This document shows, one piece after another, positions 16,021-23,654 of a stretch of 34,303 nt of DNA. The stretch is taken from contig JACIWM010000004.1 in NCBI GenBank assembly GCA_014360945.1, positions 1 through 34,303 on the forward strand, given 5' to 3'. This DNA is from Candidatus Bipolaricaulota bacterium (GTDB lineage Bacteria > Bipolaricaulota > Bipolaricaulia > Bipolaricaulales > Bipolaricaulaceae). A program made the position numbers and the translations under genes. The notes under the pieces are model-generated. The model saw only the letters and a program-made list of their open reading frames with translations, was not told the origin of the DNA and ran no database searches. How positions within the stretch are numbered: the first letter of the stretch is position 1; each line of letters begins with the position of its first letter.

Positions 16021-17042
16021 CCCGGCTTTTGGAGGAGAAGATCACGGCCCTGCACGGCGCGGGCGGCCAGGTCATGGAAAAGCTCATCGCTGAGCGCATC
16101 CTTCCCAAATTCAAGTTCCGCGCGGCCGGCCCCATTGGCCTCGATCACCTCGACGACGGGGCCGTGGTGGACCTTCCGCCGGGGAAACTGGTGATCACCA
16201 CCGATAGCCACGTGGTGAAGCCCCTTTTCTTTCCTGGCGGAGACATCGGGAAGCTTGCGGTGACCGGGACGGTGAACGACCTTGTGGTGATGGGCGCGCG
16301 GCCAGTGGCCATGACTTTGGCAGTAGTGGTGGAGGAAGGTTTTCCCCTTTCCGATTTGGAGCGCATCCTGGAATCCGCGGCCCAAGTCCTTTCCAAGCTT
16401 GGCCTCCCTTTGGTCACCGGAGACACCAAAGTGATGGGAAAAGGCGAGCTGGACGGGATCGTCCTCAACACCACGGGAATAGGGGTGGCGGAGAGGCCCA
16501 TTTCCGATGCTGGTCTTAAGGAGGGCGACTGGATCGTGGTCACCGGGCCAGTGGGCGACCATGGCATGGCCATTCTTTGTGCCCGGAACGAGCTTCCCGT
16601 GGAAAGCCCGGTGGGAAGTGACGTAGCCCCGCTTTGGCCGGCCTTAGCTGAGGCTGTTGCTACCGGTGGAATCACGGCCATGAAGGACCCCACCCGCGGC
16701 GGCTTGGCCGCGGCATTGAACGAGATGGCCAGAAAATCCGGGGTGGGAATCGAGGTGGAGGAAGAAAAAATTCCGGTCCGGCCGGAGGTGCGGGGACTGT
16801 GTGAGCTTTTGGGATTGAGTCCTTATGAGCTTGCGTGCGAAGGCCGGGCGGTTTTGGGGGTGCGGGAAGAAAAACTCGAACAGGTTTTGGCCGCCCTTTG
16901 CCGTCATCCCCTCACGGCCCAGGCCCAGGTCATCGGCCGGACGAGCCGAGAATATTCGGGAAAGGTGGTGCTGCGCACCGCCGTGGGCGGAAAAAGGTTT
17001 TTGGAGATGCCCCTGGGCGATCCCGTGCCCAGGATCTGTTAG
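16017..17042 (+). CDS. hypE: [NiFe]-hydrogenase maturation protein HypE (carbamoyl dehydratase)
   Basis: The product is 341 residues of the AIR synthase/PurM-like fold. Features are HGAGG near residue 9, GLDHLDDGAVV, a DPTRGG motif in the ATP-binding half, and the C-terminal PRIC tetrapeptide whose cysteine is carbamoylated and then dehydrated to thiocyanate to supply the cyanide ligands. The ATG overlaps the hypD stop as ATGA. An in-frame start at 15987 would overlap hypD by 34 bases and is less likely. It closes the hypCDE block; a new promoter begins ten bases after its stop. Confidence 0.95.
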   Translation: MTRLLEEKITALHGAGGQVMEKLIAERILPKFKFRAAGPIGLDHLDDGAVVDLPPGKLVITTDSHVVKPLFFPGGDIGKLAVTGTVNDLVVMGARPVAMTLAVVVEEGFPLSDLERILESAAQVLSKLGLPLVTGDTKVMGKGELDGIVLNTTGIGVAERPISDAGLKEGDWIVVTGPVGDHGMAILCARNELPVESPVGSDVAPLWPALAEAVATGGITAMKDPTRGGLAAALNEMARKSGVGIEVEEEKIPVRPEVRGLCELLGLSPYELACEGRAVLGVREEKLEQVLAALCRHPLTAQAQVIGRTSREYSGKVVLRTAVGGKRFLEMPLGDPVPRIC

Positions 17043-17052
17043 GCCGGGAAAC

Positions 17053-17081
17053 TTCACACGGCCAAGTGCTTGGCCTATAAT
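17053..17081 (+). promoter_or_regulatory. Promoter of the GGDEF gene (leaderless)
   Basis: TTCACA (17053-17058), a 17-bp spacer and perfect TATAAT (17076-17081) end six bases before the ATG at 17088. There is no Shine-Dalgarno sequence. The predicted first transcribed base is at or immediately next to the A of the start codon, so the message should be leaderless. Confidence 0.82.
17060..17075. promoter_or_regulatory. Palindromic operator candidate inside the GGDEF promoter
   Basis: GGCCAAG (17060-17066), TG, CTTGGCC (17069-17075) is a perfect 7-bp inverted repeat that fills the spacer from just after the -35 box to the base before TATAAT. A dimeric repressor bound here would block RNA polymerase. 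It is not followed by a T-tract, so it is not a terminator of hypE. Confidence 0.55.
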
Positions 17082-17087
17082 TAGAAA

Positions 17088-20000
17088 ATGTCGGCTGAGG
17101 CCATTTTAGACCTGCTCAAGAGAATTGCGGGCGCAGAAAGCGTTGACGAATTCGGGGAAGCGATTCTGCGCTTCGCCATGGCCCAAGTTCCCCAAGCCCA
17201 GGCCGGCTCCATCCTCCTTCTCAACGAGCTCACCAGCCAATACGAGTTCGTGGCCGCCGTGGGTTGGGATCTTGAGAAGCTGCGGGAAATAGCGTTTCCC
17301 AGAGAAAAACTCGTTCAGCATCGCGTTTACGGGGATAAGCCCGCGATCATTCGCGACATTCTTGCGCTGGACCGCGCCATCTGGGGCGAGGAGTTGGTAC
17401 GGAAGCTTGTGGAGCTTGGTCCAGTCGCGGCCACTTTGACCCTCCCTCTTTTTGCCCAAGGGAAGCTCATCGGCTACTTGAACTTGGACCACAAAGAAGA
17501 TCCCGAAGCGTTCTCCCAAGCCGATTTGGAGAGACTCGAAGCTTTCCAGGAGGTCTTCGCCGGTCTTCTTGAGCGGTGTCGCGAGTGCGAGGAGCTCCGG
17601 GAGAGGGAAAGTCTCTTCCGCCTCCTTTTCGAGCGTCTTGCTGATGCTGTGTACATCACGGCCTTTGATGGCACGATCCTCGAGGCCAATCCCGCGGCGG
17701 AGAGGCAAACCGGCTATTCCCGGGAAGAGCTCATCGGAAAGAACATCATAAAGGACATCGCCGCCGAGGAGCCGGCCATGACTTACGAAAAAGCCAACGA
17801 ACTCCTGGCCCGCGGGGAAACAGTGGTATTTGAGGAGAAAAAACGCAGAAAGGACGGAAGCTTTTATTGGACCGAATGCGCGGTGGTGCAGTTCACCTAT
17901 AAAGGCCGGCTGGCCACGCTCTCCGTTAATCGAGACATCACCGAACGCAAAATGCTCGAGGAAGAACTGCGTCGACGCGTGGAAGAGCTCTCCGCCTTGA
18001 ACCAAGCCGTGGCCACAATCACCTCGCAGCTTGAGCGGAAGAAAGTGGTTCAACTTCTGGTGGATCTGGCCAAGAGCTTAAGTGGCGCGGATTATGATAA
18101 CATCGTCCTTTTCGACGAGGAGGGAAATGTCCTGGAGAGCATCGATCCATTGGGGGCGCCCCCGCTTCACCTGCGCATGCGGCCGCGGGGGTTCACGAAC
18201 CTCATCCTCAAGACAGGGAAACCGCTTCTTCTGCGAGAGATCCGTTCGGATGGATCAACTGAGCCGGAGGTGCAAGACGAGCAGGGCCAAATAATCCGAG
18301 CCAACCCGGTTTTGGTGGAGGCTGGAATTCGCTCCCTTGCGGGCTTTCCCTTGCTCATCGGAGGGAAGCCGCGGGGGGTATTTTTCGTGCACAGTCGCCG
18401 ACCGGCCGCGTTGGACCAGGCCTTTCCCATCCTCTCCGTTTTGGTCGGAAACGCCGGGATTGCTCTAGAGAATGCCGAACTCTACGAAAAACTCGCCCAA
18501 GGCGAGGCCTTTTGGCGCACCCTTTTCGAGGAATCCCCCATCTCCCTTTGGCTTGAGGATTTCTCTGAAGTGAAACGGAAGCTTTTTGAGCTTCGGGAAA
18601 AGGGCGTCACTGACCTGCGCCTTTACTTACGTGCTCATCCGGAGATTCTTCAGGAGACTCTAGGCGTTCTCCGCGTTGTTTCCGTAAACAACACAACCCT
18701 CAGGCTGTATGAAGTACGGGACGAGACGGAGCTTCAAGAACACCTGTCCCACCTCATTCCCGAGGAGGTTTTTCCCCTTTGGGAAGAAGAGCTTCTGGCC
18801 ATCTGGGAGGGTCGTACTTACTTCCGTGGCCGCGGGATAAACCGGACCCGCACCGGAAAAATTTTGCACGTCGACCTATCCTGGCGGGTCCTTCCCGGAC
18901 ACGGGGAGGACTATGGCCGCGTCCTCGTCTCCATCCTGGACATTACTCCCCAAGTGGAGGCCGAGGAGGCCCTGCGCCGGGTGAACGAGGCCCTCACCCG
19001 CGTCTCTTCTTCCCTGGATCTTTCCGAAGTGCTTCGGATCCTTTCCACGGAGATCGAAAACTTCGTCCCTTATGATGCGTTGTTTGTGGCCGTGGTGGAC
19101 AAAAAGCGGGGGAAGATCAAGCCCGTTTTCGCCATCGAGGGAGGAAAGGAGATCGCGCTTCCTGAGATTCCGCTGGATCCCAAGGAGAGCACCACGGCCT
19201 GGGTGGCCGTGCGGGGCGAGCCCCTCTTTTTAGAGGACGCGGAGAAAACTCCGCCGCCCGTGCCGTTTAAGCAGGTGGGGAAGCCCACCCGGGCCTGGGC
19301 GGGCATCCCTCTTTTCGCCCGAGGAGAACTTATAGGGATCCTCTCCGTGCAAAGTTTCCAACCCCTGCGGTTTGGGGAGCGGGAACGCACAGCCCTTTTG
19401 GCTTTGGCCTCCGGAGCGGCTGCCGTCCTGCGCAATACCCTTCTTCACGGCGAACTCCAGGCCATGGCCGAGAAGCTTCGAAAGATCGAGGAGGTCTCCC
19501 GCCGCCTGAAGCTCGCCCAGAGGAACGAGGAGCTCTACGAACTCGTCCTGGACGCCGTTCACCAGATCTTCGGTCTGCGCTACGTGGCCATTCTGGTTCC
19601 CCAGGATGAGGCCTTGGTCTTGGTGGCTCACCGCGGCTATCCCCCGGAGCTTTCGAACCTCCGGCTTCCTTTTGCTGAGGGAAAGGGCATCACTGTGGCT
19701 GCGTTTTTGGCGAACCAACCCCTTTACATTTCCGATGTGCGAAATGATCCGCGTTACGTGGGCGGGCTTCCCACCATCGGTTGCGAGCTTGCCATACCGC
19801 TCGCGGTGGGAGACAAGGTTTTTGGCGTGCTGGATGTGGAGCACGATGAAATCGACGGGATCCCTCCGGAGGACCGAGACCTTTTGGGGATCCTGGCCGC
19901 GGAGGTGGCCGTGGCCCTGCTAAGTCTCTCTCGGGAGGAGCGCCTGCAGACGTTCGGAAAGAAGTTGGCTGCTTTGCACGAGCTTTCCTACAGGCTTCAG

Positions 20001-20891
20001 CGCTGTGCAAATGCGGAGGAGGTTTGTCAAACCGCGGCCAAAGGAGCTGAGGAGCTCCTGGGCTTCCCCTATGTGGTGATTGGGCTTAAGAAGGACGAGC
20101 TTCTCGTGCCCGTGGCTGAGGCCGGGATTTTCGCCGGGAAGGCCCGGCCGTTCTCATTGGGGGAGGGGTTAGCGGGGAAGACCTTGCTCAGCGGAAAAAC
20201 TTTCTGGGGGCCGATTTCCCAGTTCCCCGAAGCTCAGCCTGAAGATCCCCGGTTTGCTGCGGTTATTTCCACTCCCATTGGGGAGCGTGGGGTGCTACAG
20301 GTTGTGGAAACGAAACCGGACGCGTTCTCCGAGGAAGACGTGGCCTTGGTGGAGATCCTGGCCCGCCACATCCACGAGGAACTCCGGCGGGTGGAGCTCG
20401 AGGAGGAGCTTCGGGAGCAGGCCATCCGCGATCCCGTGACCGGCCTTTACAACCGGCGTTTCTTGGACGAGGTTTTGCGGCGGGAACTGGCCCGGGCCGA
20501 GCGCTACGGCCACGCCCTTTCCCTCATCCTCATCGACATCGACAACTTCAAGATGATTAACGACCGCTATGGCCACCTTGTGGGCGACGAGGCTTTGCGC
20601 CGGGTGGCCAAGGCCCTCCGGGAAAACATTCGTCGGGTGGACTACATCTTCCGCTGGGGCGGGGATGAGTTCTGCGTGGTCCTTCCGGAGACCAATGGAC
20701 CGGGCGCAAAAGAGGTGGTGCGCCGCTTCCAAACGCCGTTTGGTCCACTGGCCGAAGAGCCCGTAATTCACCTTACTTTGGGCTATGCCTCATGGGATCC
20801 GCGCCAAGGGCCGTTGCCCTCGGTGGAGGAGCTTTTCCGCCGGGCTGACCAGCTCCTTTATGAGATGAAACGGGCTAAGCCCAATCCTTAG
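17088..20891 (+). CDS. Multi-sensor diguanylate cyclase (GAF-PAS-GAF-PAS-GAF-GAF-GAF-GGDEF)
   Basis: The product is 1267 residues with no membrane segment. My reading of the domains is GAF about 1-160, PAS about 174-290 (ending DITERK), GAF about 303-465, a PAS-like domain about 473-620 with an EESPISLWLEDFSEVKR opening, then three more GAF domains about 632-782, 800-947 and 957-1100, and a GGDEF domain from about 1113. The active-site GGDEF is residues 1191-1195, and RRVD nine residues upstream forms the RxxD inhibitory c-di-GMP site. The cyclase therefore looks active and feedback-controlled. DPVTGLYNRRFL opens the GGDEF domain as usual. Ligands of the GAF and PAS domains are unknown. The 3' end overlaps the converging MBL gene by 17 bases. 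Confidence 0.9.
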   Translation: MSAEAILDLLKRIAGAESVDEFGEAILRFAMAQVPQAQAGSILLLNELTSQYEFVAAVGWDLEKLREIAFPREKLVQHRVYGDKPAIIRDILALDRAIWGEELVRKLVELGPVAATLTLPLFAQGKLIGYLNLDHKEDPEAFSQADLERLEAFQEVFAGLLERCRECEELRERESLFRLLFERLADAVYITAFDGTILEANPAAERQTGYSREELIGKNIIKDIAAEEPAMTYEKANELLARGETVVFEEKKRRKDGSFYWTECAVVQFTYKGRLATLSVNRDITERKMLEEELRRRVEELSALNQAVATITSQLERKKVVQLLVDLAKSLSGADYDNIVLFDEEGNVLESIDPLGAPPLHLRMRPRGFTNLILKTGKPLLLREIRSDGSTEPEVQDEQGQIIRANPVLVEAGIRSLAGFPLLIGGKPRGVFFVHSRRPAALDQAFPILSVLVGNAGIALENAELYEKLAQGEAFWRTLFEESPISLWLEDFSEVKRKLFELREKGVTDLRLYLRAHPEILQETLGVLRVVSVNNTTLRLYEVRDETELQEHLSHLIPEEVFPLWEEELLAIWEGRTYFRGRGINRTRTGKILHVDLSWRVLPGHGEDYGRVLVSILDITPQVEAEEALRRVNEALTRVSSSLDLSEVLRILSTEIENFVPYDALFVAVVDKKRGKIKPVFAIEGGKEIALPEIPLDPKESTTAWVAVRGEPLFLEDAEKTPPPVPFKQVGKPTRAWAGIPLFARGELIGILSVQSFQPLRFGERERTALLALASGAAAVLRNTLLHGELQAMAEKLRKIEEVSRRLKLAQRNEELYELVLDAVHQIFGLRYVAILVPQDEALVLVAHRGYPPELSNLRLPFAEGKGITVAAFLANQPLYISDVRNDPRYVGGLPTIGCELAIPLAVGDKVFGVLDVEHDEIDGIPPEDRDLLGILAAEVAVALLSLSREERLQTFGKKLAALHELSYRLQRCANAEEVCQTAAKGAEELLGFPYVVIGLKKDELLVPVAEAGIFAGKARPFSLGEGLAGKTLLSGKTFWGPISQFPEAQPEDPRFAAVISTPIGERGVLQVVETKPDAFSEEDVALVEILARHIHEELRRVELEEELREQAIRDPVTGLYNRRFLDEVLRRELARAERYGHALSLILIDIDNFKMINDRYGHLVGDEALRRVAKALRENIRRVDYIFRWGGDEFCVVLPETNGPGAKEVVRRFQTPFGPLAEEPVIHLTLGYASWDPRQGPLPSVEELFRRADQLLYEMKRAKPNP

Positions 20892-21648
20892 CGTCCACGG
20901 TCATCCCATCATTGGCAGCCAGGATTTTTATCCCTAGCTTCTCCGAAGCTTGAGCTGCTAGCTCCCACGGTTTTCCCCGCAGCATGGTCATGCCGAAATG
21001 GGTGAGCACCGCCAAATTCGGCCGCACGGCTTTCACGATCTCCAGGGCTTCGGGAAGGGAAAGGTGGTCGATGTCAGGGTTCCATTCCCGAAGGACAGTG
21101 TTGATCACAAGAAGCTGGCAGCCCTCGTATTTCTCAGGAAGCTCCGGAAAGAACCTCGTGTCCACGATGAACCCCAGCCTTCCTTCCGGGGCCTCGAGGA
21201 TGATCCCGTAGGTCTCCACTTGTCCGTGGTTGTGGCGCACCGGCCGGATTTTCACGCTTCCCACTTCGTAGATTTCCCCTTCCGCCATGATCTCGATACG
21301 TTCCAAAAATGGGCGTACGTAGCGGAGGACCACGGGATCATCGCCTTCCAATGCATCCTGTGGGGCCAGAAGGACGCCGCGGCGTTTGAGCCCGCCGTCG
21401 GCCATGGCCTCGATCATGATGTTCACGTCCGTGGAGTGATCCAAATGCTTGTGGGAGAGGATGATCCCGGAAAGTTCGAGAGGCTCCAAAGGCGGCCGCA
21501 CTTTGCGGCAGCGCAGAAGGGTTCCCGGGCCGGGATCCAAAAGGAGCTGGGTTCCGGAAAGCTCCAGCCAAGTTCCCGCGGAAAAGCGCAATTGACGGGC
21601 GACCACGAACCGCGCGCCTGCAGTACCCAAAAACTTTACGAAGCTCAC
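20875..21648 (-). CDS. MBL-fold metallo-hydrolase (RNase Z-like)
   Basis: The product is 257 residues. The metal-binding HxHxDH motif is His66, His68, Asp70, His71 (HKHLDH), and a VDTRFF aspartate and an LTHFGM histidine provide later ligands. The fold is that of beta-lactamase-like hydrolases of the RNase Z/ElaC or cyclic-phosphodiesterase-like type. The exosite arm of true RNase Z is not evident, so I do not call it tRNase Z. The GTG start at 21648 lies eight bases after a TATAAT box and has no Shine-Dalgarno sequence, so it is probably leaderless. It overlaps the 3' end of the GGDEF gene by 17 bases in convergent orientation. Its substrate is unknown. Confidence 0.85.
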   Translation of the reverse strand: MSFVKFLGTAGARFVVARQLRFSAGTWLELSGTQLLLDPGPGTLLRCRKVRPPLEPLELSGIILSHKHLDHSTDVNIMIEAMADGGLKRRGVLLAPQDALEGDDPVVLRYVRPFLERIEIMAEGEIYEVGSVKIRPVRHNHGQVETYGIILEAPEGRLGFIVDTRFFPELPEKYEGCQLLVINTVLREWNPDIDHLSLPEALEIVKAVRPNLAVLTHFGMTMLRGKPWELAAQASEKLGIKILAANDGMTVDAKDWA

Positions 21649-21656
21649 AGGGTCCC

Positions 21657-21662
21657 ATTATA
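21657..21662 (-). promoter_or_regulatory. TATAAT -10 box of the MBL-hydrolase gene (leaderless)
   Basis: A perfect TATAAT on the minus strand (21662-21657) ends eight bases before the GTG at 21648. No clear -35 box is seen at 16-18 bp. The inverted repeat at 21665-21681 occupies that region instead. Confidence 0.6.
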
Positions 21663-21664
21663 GG

Positions 21665-21681
21665 GGAACCTTGGTGGTTCC
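21665..21681. promoter_or_regulatory. Inverted repeat in the MBL/MFS intergenic region
   Basis: GGAACC (21665-21670), five central bases, GGTTCC (21676-21681) form a perfect 6-bp inverted repeat two bases upstream of the MBL -10 box, within its promoter spacer. It could be an operator for the MBL gene, the divergent MFS gene, or both. Confidence 0.4.
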
Positions 21682-21740
21682 ATGCGAGATCGTGCGAACA
21701 AAGCCTGAGCTGTTGGGCGTTCTTGGGTAAGCTTGGGGCC

Positions 21741-22913
21741 GTGGCCGGCTTTTGGTCTTTGTTTTTTGCCGTGGCCGTGGCCTTGGTGGGCCTGGGCGTG
21801 ATCTCCCCCATCCTCCCCCTCTACATGCAGGAATTCGGGGCAAGCGGCGTGGAGCTCGGCGTGGTGTTTGCCCTCTTTTCCCTGGCTCGCTTCCTTTTGA
21901 GCCCGGTTTTCGGACGCATTTCCGACCGGATGGGCCGAAAACCTTTGATCCTTCTTGGCCTTGGCCTTTACGCCGGGGTTTCCTTGGCCTACTCCATGGC
22001 CCAGGCTCTCTGGCAGGTGGCCATCGTGCGGCTCCTTCAGGGCGCGGCCTCCACCTTGGTCACGCCGTTGGCCCAGGCCTACGTGGCCGACCGAGTCCAG
22101 CCCGGCCGGGAAGGCCGCACTTTAAACCTTTTTTACACCGCGCAATTTGTGGGGATGGGAATCGGCCCGATCCTGGGCGGAAGCCTTGCCGAACATTTCG
22201 GGCTGCGGGCGCCCTTTTGGGCCATGTTCTTCCTCGCCGTCCTGGCTGGATTGAGCGTGGCCTTCCTTGTTCCCAAGGATACGCGACCCTCCCGGCACAC
22301 GAAGGAAGTCCGCTCTTGGCGGGAGATCCTGGCCCAGCCGGAGATCTGGGCCATTGCCGCGTACATGGGCACGCGGGGTTTCTGGCGCCAGGCGTTCAAC
22401 GCGTTCTGGCCCATCCTTGCCGCGGAAAAAGGCCTGGGTGAGACGCTGATCGGCACCGTGCTCACCCTGTATTTCCTCGGGGAAAGCGTGTTTCAGATTA
22501 CTGCGGGATATTTGGCCGACCGCTGGCCGGCGGTTCCCCAGGTCCTCTGGGGCGGGGTGGTGGCGGTGATGCCGCTTTTCCTGATCCCCTTTGTTTCCGG
22601 CGTTTGGCCGGCGGCGGTGCTTTCCGTGGTCATGGGGGTGGCGAGCGCCCTGGGCCGGGGCTCCCTTCTTGTTTTGCGCACGCGGGTTGGCCGCACCCAT
22701 GGCATGGGCGCGGTGGTTGGGGTACAGACCGCGGCCTTTGCCGCCGGGCAGGCCCTGGGTCCGACCCTGGCCGGAGCAGCCCAGAGCTTGGCCGGCCTCA
22801 CCGCTCCCTTCTTCTTGAGCGGCGCGTTGGGCTTGGTTGGAGCATTGGCCGCGGCCGCGGTCCTCGCCCGCACTGGCCAAACACGCCTTCCCGCGAGGAA
22901 ACGGACAGGATAA
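21741..22913 (+). CDS. Major facilitator superfamily transporter
   Basis: The product is 390 residues with about twelve hydrophobic segments. The MFS signature between helices 2 and 3 (GRISDRMGRKPLI) and a related loop in the second half (GYLADRWPAVPQV) are clear, and a GPILGGSLAEHFGLRAPF stretch resembles drug/sugar-type efflux carriers. The start is uncertain. GTG at 21741 lies seven bases after a weak TAAGCT box and is used here; an in-frame TTG at 21723 would add six residues. Neither has a Shine-Dalgarno sequence. It is divergent from the MBL hydrolase. The substrate cannot be predicted. Confidence 0.87.
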   Translation: MAGFWSLFFAVAVALVGLGVISPILPLYMQEFGASGVELGVVFALFSLARFLLSPVFGRISDRMGRKPLILLGLGLYAGVSLAYSMAQALWQVAIVRLLQGAASTLVTPLAQAYVADRVQPGREGRTLNLFYTAQFVGMGIGPILGGSLAEHFGLRAPFWAMFFLAVLAGLSVAFLVPKDTRPSRHTKEVRSWREILAQPEIWAIAAYMGTRGFWRQAFNAFWPILAAEKGLGETLIGTVLTLYFLGESVFQITAGYLADRWPAVPQVLWGGVVAVMPLFLIPFVSGVWPAAVLSVVMGVASALGRGSLLVLRTRVGRTHGMGAVVGVQTAAFAAGQALGPTLAGAAQSLAGLTAPFFLSGALGLVGALAAAAVLARTGQTRLPARKRTG

Positions 22914-22977
22914 GTTCCCGATTTTGTGGGCCGGGGCATTGGGGCTACCATAAAGTTTGCGGAACAAAGGAGGGCAC

Positions 22978-23598
22978 ATGTTTCGGCGGCTTTCGGTGAT
23001 CCTTCTTCTGGGCCTGGTTTTGGCGGGCTGCGCGCCGGAGCCCAATCATCCGCCGATCCCGGTGGTCCGGATCAAGCCCACCCAAGGGGAGGCTCCGCTC
23101 TTTGTGCGCGGAAGCGCCCAGGGTTCCTGGGACCCCGATGGGGAGATCCATGTGGTGCGCTGGGATTTCGGCGATGGCGTGGAGAAAGAGGGCTTTGAAG
23201 TGATACACCGTTACGACGAAGAAGGGGATTTTCTCGTCAGGATCGTGGTAGTGGACAACAAAGGTCTTGCCACCGAAGTTTGCGTGCCTGTGCAGGTGGG
23301 CATTTCCTATCCGTTGGACGTTTTGGAATGGCACGTGGAGGAGTATTACGCGGGAACCCGGGTTTACGGGCGGGTCAAGAACATCGGGGATCGTCGAATA
23401 AACCTAGGCCGGGTGGCGGTGCGCTTTTACGATGAGGACTGGAACTTTGTCGAGGAAAATTCCAAGATCCTCGGGGACATCTATCCCGGAATGGAACAAA
23501 TCTTTGAGATCACTAGCCGCCTTCGGCCGGTCTCTCCGGGCGGAGCCCCCCACCACACCATCTACACGGAGGTGATCCACGCCAACGAGGGCTGGTGA
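22978..23598 (+). CDS. PKD-domain lipoprotein with C-terminal FxLYD-like domain
   Basis: The product is 206 residues. A lipoprotein signal with LVLAGC places the lipidated cysteine at residue 18. A PKD-type beta-sandwich follows, with a GSWDPDGEIHVVRWDFGDG pattern near 48-70 and a DEEGDFLVRIVVVDNKG strand pair, characteristic of extracellular Ig-like PKD domains. The last third (RVYGRVKNIGDRRINLGRV and VRFYDEDW) resembles FxLYD-type domains. The ATG at 22978 has AAAGGAGGG five bases upstream, which decides the start over an in-frame upstream codon at 22957. A weak promoter (TTGTGG 22924, TACCAT 22946) may precede it. It is likely a surface or periplasmic binding or structural lipoprotein; its partner is unknown. 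Confidence 0.82.
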   Translation: MFRRLSVILLLGLVLAGCAPEPNHPPIPVVRIKPTQGEAPLFVRGSAQGSWDPDGEIHVVRWDFGDGVEKEGFEVIHRYDEEGDFLVRIVVVDNKGLATEVCVPVQVGISYPLDVLEWHVEEYYAGTRVYGRVKNIGDRRINLGRVAVRFYDEDWNFVEENSKILGDIYPGMEQIFEITSRLRPVSPGGAPHHTIYTEVIHANEGW

Positions 23599-23654
23599 AC
23601 AAAACCCGCAGTGTTTGGTCTTCGGGCCCGAGTTTTAGCGCGGGCTTGGGCGTG

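Noticed and set aside
22122..23045. A 307-codon minus-strand open frame opposite the MFS gene
   Set aside because: Its composition is low-complexity (Arg/Gly/Pro-rich) and it has no motif. The plus strand encodes a clear twelve-helix transporter.
23599..23654. Possible bidirectional terminator in the convergent gap after the lipoprotein gene
   Set aside because: A TCGGGCCCGA palindrome followed by GTTTT is present, but it has no room for a loop and the T-run is short.
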